Below, one piece after another: positions 63,043 to 64,000 of a stretch of DNA of 64,000 nucleotides (its first letter is position 1; each line of letters starts with the position of its first letter). The position numbers were made by a program, and so were the translations under genes. The DNA is taken from positions 2,108,001 through 2,172,000 of the forward strand of contig OZ240207.1 of assembly GCA_965197415.1 (NCBI GenBank). The letters are read 5' to 3'. The DNA is from DAOUJI01 sp965197415 (lineage in GTDB: Bacteria; Chloroflexota; Dehalococcoidia; Lucifugimonadales; JAGWBF01). A model generated the notes under the pieces. It was given only the letters and a program-made list of their open reading frames with translations. It made no database searches and had not been told where the DNA came from.

Positions 63043-63829
63043 TCCAACCAAACGCATTTCTCTTCTAATGCGTCGGGTCCGTCAGAATCGGATACCTTCC
63101 TCGCAGCAAATCGTGCAGGAGACACTTGTCCGTCTAGGTCTGGTACAAGGGTCGATATCGTCTGAACAAGTCATCAATGGTTTCAATAGGCATTTACGTA
63201 CGTTATGGCAAGAGACGCTTCAGACCCTAGAGCATTACGAACAGCACGCCTACGCTACGGGTATCCCTGAAGAACTCATCAGAGAATTCCCAGAGGACTT
63301 CGAAGCCGCTGAGCGTGAGGCTAATCAAGAGAGCTTCAACCGCGGATTCGTTCGCCTGTTTAGTGATCTTTATCCATGGTTTCGTCGAGCTTTCCTCAGC
63401 GTTAGCCAAAGCAGGATGACACGTGGAGGCAAGGATTTCGAATTGCAAATCGAGGGTTTGCTCCAGTTGGGTGAGATCCCTTTCCACAGACAGGAGACCA
63501 AGAACAGAACTGACCTTATTTTGCCCACCCTCGAGCTACATCGCCAAAACAGAACCCGTTCCATGGTAGTTTCGGTGAAACGAACGTTGCGAGAACGCTG
63601 GGCAGAGGTTGCAGAAGAGCTATTCAATCTTCGCTCTCCAAACGTGTTCCTCTTCACTGCTGACGAGAAGGTTACAGATGGTCATGTCGCGCAAATTTGC
63701 AACCAGTACAATATATATTTGGTGCTTTGGGATGAAGTAAAGGTTTCCCGCTTTCCGAATGAGCCGCTTGTGTTGGGCTACACGGAGTGGGCAACAGAGC
63801 GCTTAAGTCAACTGCGCATTTGGTGGTAA
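63035..63829 (+). CDS. Type II restriction endonuclease
   Basis: The 264-aa protein has an N-terminal helical part and a PD-(D/E)XK-like core: Glu140 (FELQIEGLL), Asp160 (NRTDLILPTLE) and SVK182 followed by RTLRERWAEV (Ser-x-Lys instead of Glu-x-Lys). The phrase resembles the EcoRII/PspGI-type SxK...RDRW core, so it may recognise a short site. Its place directly after the methyltransferase, with overlapping start, makes the role clear; the recognition sequence is not readable. Confidence 0.85.
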   Translation: MIDPTKRISLLMRRVRQNRIPSSQQIVQETLVRLGLVQGSISSEQVINGFNRHLRTLWQETLQTLEHYEQHAYATGIPEELIREFPEDFEAAEREANQESFNRGFVRLFSDLYPWFRRAFLSVSQSRMTRGGKDFELQIEGLLQLGEIPFHRQETKNRTDLILPTLELHRQNRTRSMVVSVKRTLRERWAEVAEELFNLRSPNVFLFTADEKVTDGHVAQICNQYNIYLVLWDEVKVSRFPNEPLVLGYTEWATERLSQLRIWW

Positions 63830-63852
63830 CACAAGGCCTAGCAATCTGATCC

Positions 63853-63886
63853 GTTGCGTCATAGCGTCCTTGCGTTTTTGTGCGGA
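63853..63886. repeat. GCGTCCTTGC repeat right of the R-M genes
   Basis: GTTGCGTCATAGCGTCCTTGC followed by a TTTTTGTG tail matches 61970-62000 at about 27 of 31 positions, in direct orientation, so the R-M pair is bracketed. Confidence 0.6.
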
Positions 63887-63892
63887 AAACCC

Positions 63893-63922
63893 TTGACTCA
63901 ATGGAAAGGGCGGTCCTATAAT
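63893..63922 (+). promoter_or_regulatory. Sigma70 promoter reading out of the window
   Basis: TTGACT (63893-63898) and a perfect TATAAT (63917-63922) are 18 bases apart. The gene it serves must lie beyond the right edge. Confidence 0.65.
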
Positions 63923-64000
63923 GATTTCTATTAAGCGGCACAGCGTATGATGAACGACACATAACAAACATACGAGATGGGCAACCCGCGAGCGGCGGCT

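Noticed and set aside
63672..63971. 99-aa minus-strand frame at the right edge
   Set aside because: Antisense to the restriction enzyme and the repeat; no family match.

Overview
The window looks like a chromosomal segment of a Chloroflexota bacterium, most probably Dehalococcoidia/SAR202-like. The reasons are gene content and style: several secreted lipoproteins with a lipobox followed by long Thr/Pro linkers; a cytosolic-looking DUF1800/DUF1501/NHL cassette; CaiB/BaiF transferase; many flavin, di-iron and P450 oxygenases; two dipeptide-type ABC transporters; and short dispersed hairpin repeats of the kind common in that phylum. The placement is inference from gene families, not from a marker gene. 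No rRNA, tRNA or CRISPR array was recognised.

Layout. 1-2.9 kb: a DUF3179 lipoprotein gene interrupted by one in-frame TGA exactly where the family has a cysteine, with a candidate SECIS hairpin just after it, then a complete IS5-type insertion sequence with a frameshift site. 2.9-8.5 kb: an orphan nuclease-like gene, then the DUF1800-DUF1501-NHL-small protein operon. 8.7-15 kb: a Baeyer-Villiger-type monooxygenase, a three-subunit nitrile hydratase/thiocyanate hydrolase, a KAP P-loop NTPase, a second flavoprotein monooxygenase and a small membrane protein. 15-19.7 kb: GPP34 protein, SulP anion transporter, ammonium transporter and a 65-aa protein. 19.7-22.6 kb: a CaiB/BaiF pair and an HpcH/HpaI aldolase without a normal start codon. 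22.7-26.4 kb: an intact peptide-type ABC transporter. 26.5-29.5 kb: a minus-strand operon of two paralogous di-iron proteins, an FmdB zinc ribbon protein and a small SCP2-like protein. 29.9-31 kb: a collagen-like lipoprotein. 31.1-32.6 kb: Phd/PIN toxin-antitoxin plus a YgjP-type metallopeptidase. 32.6-33.2 kb: a mosaic of short repeats. 33.3-36.1 kb: MarR regulator, pterin dehydratase and a two-gene DrrAB-like exporter. 36.2-39.1 kb: a ribbon-helix-helix-type protein and a PLD-nuclease/ATPase fusion. 39.3-47.2 kb: epimerase, DinB protein, a bacterial VHL beta-domain protein, SDR, PD-(D/E)XK-like protein, TPP enzyme, a DUF1828/1829-type gene pair and a cytochrome P450. 47.5-52.3 kb: a large lipoprotein gene sitting between remnants of an SDR tandem array (two fragments, one intact copy, one frameshifted copy). 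52.35-56.3 kb: a second ABC transporter whose binding-protein gene is frameshifted several times while its permeases are intact. 56.6-59.5 kb: circularly permuted ATP-grasp, transglutaminase and alpha-E genes. 59.5-61.9 kb: MEMO1/AmmeMemoRadiSam B protein, a luciferase-like monooxygenase remnant and a D-2-hydroxyacid dehydrogenase. 62.1-63.8 kb: a type II restriction-modification pair flanked by similar short repeats.

The core is GC-rich and catabolic: oxygenases, CoA transferase, aldolase, hydroxyacid dehydrogenase and peptide-type importers suggest uptake and oxidative breakdown of recalcitrant organic matter. Scattered through it are visibly AT-richer one- or two-gene insertions (HamA-like nuclease, KAP NTPase, PLD-ATPase, DUF1828/1829 pair, R-M system) that look like mobile or defence cargo. 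Gene decay is frequent around 47-54 kb and 60.5 kb.
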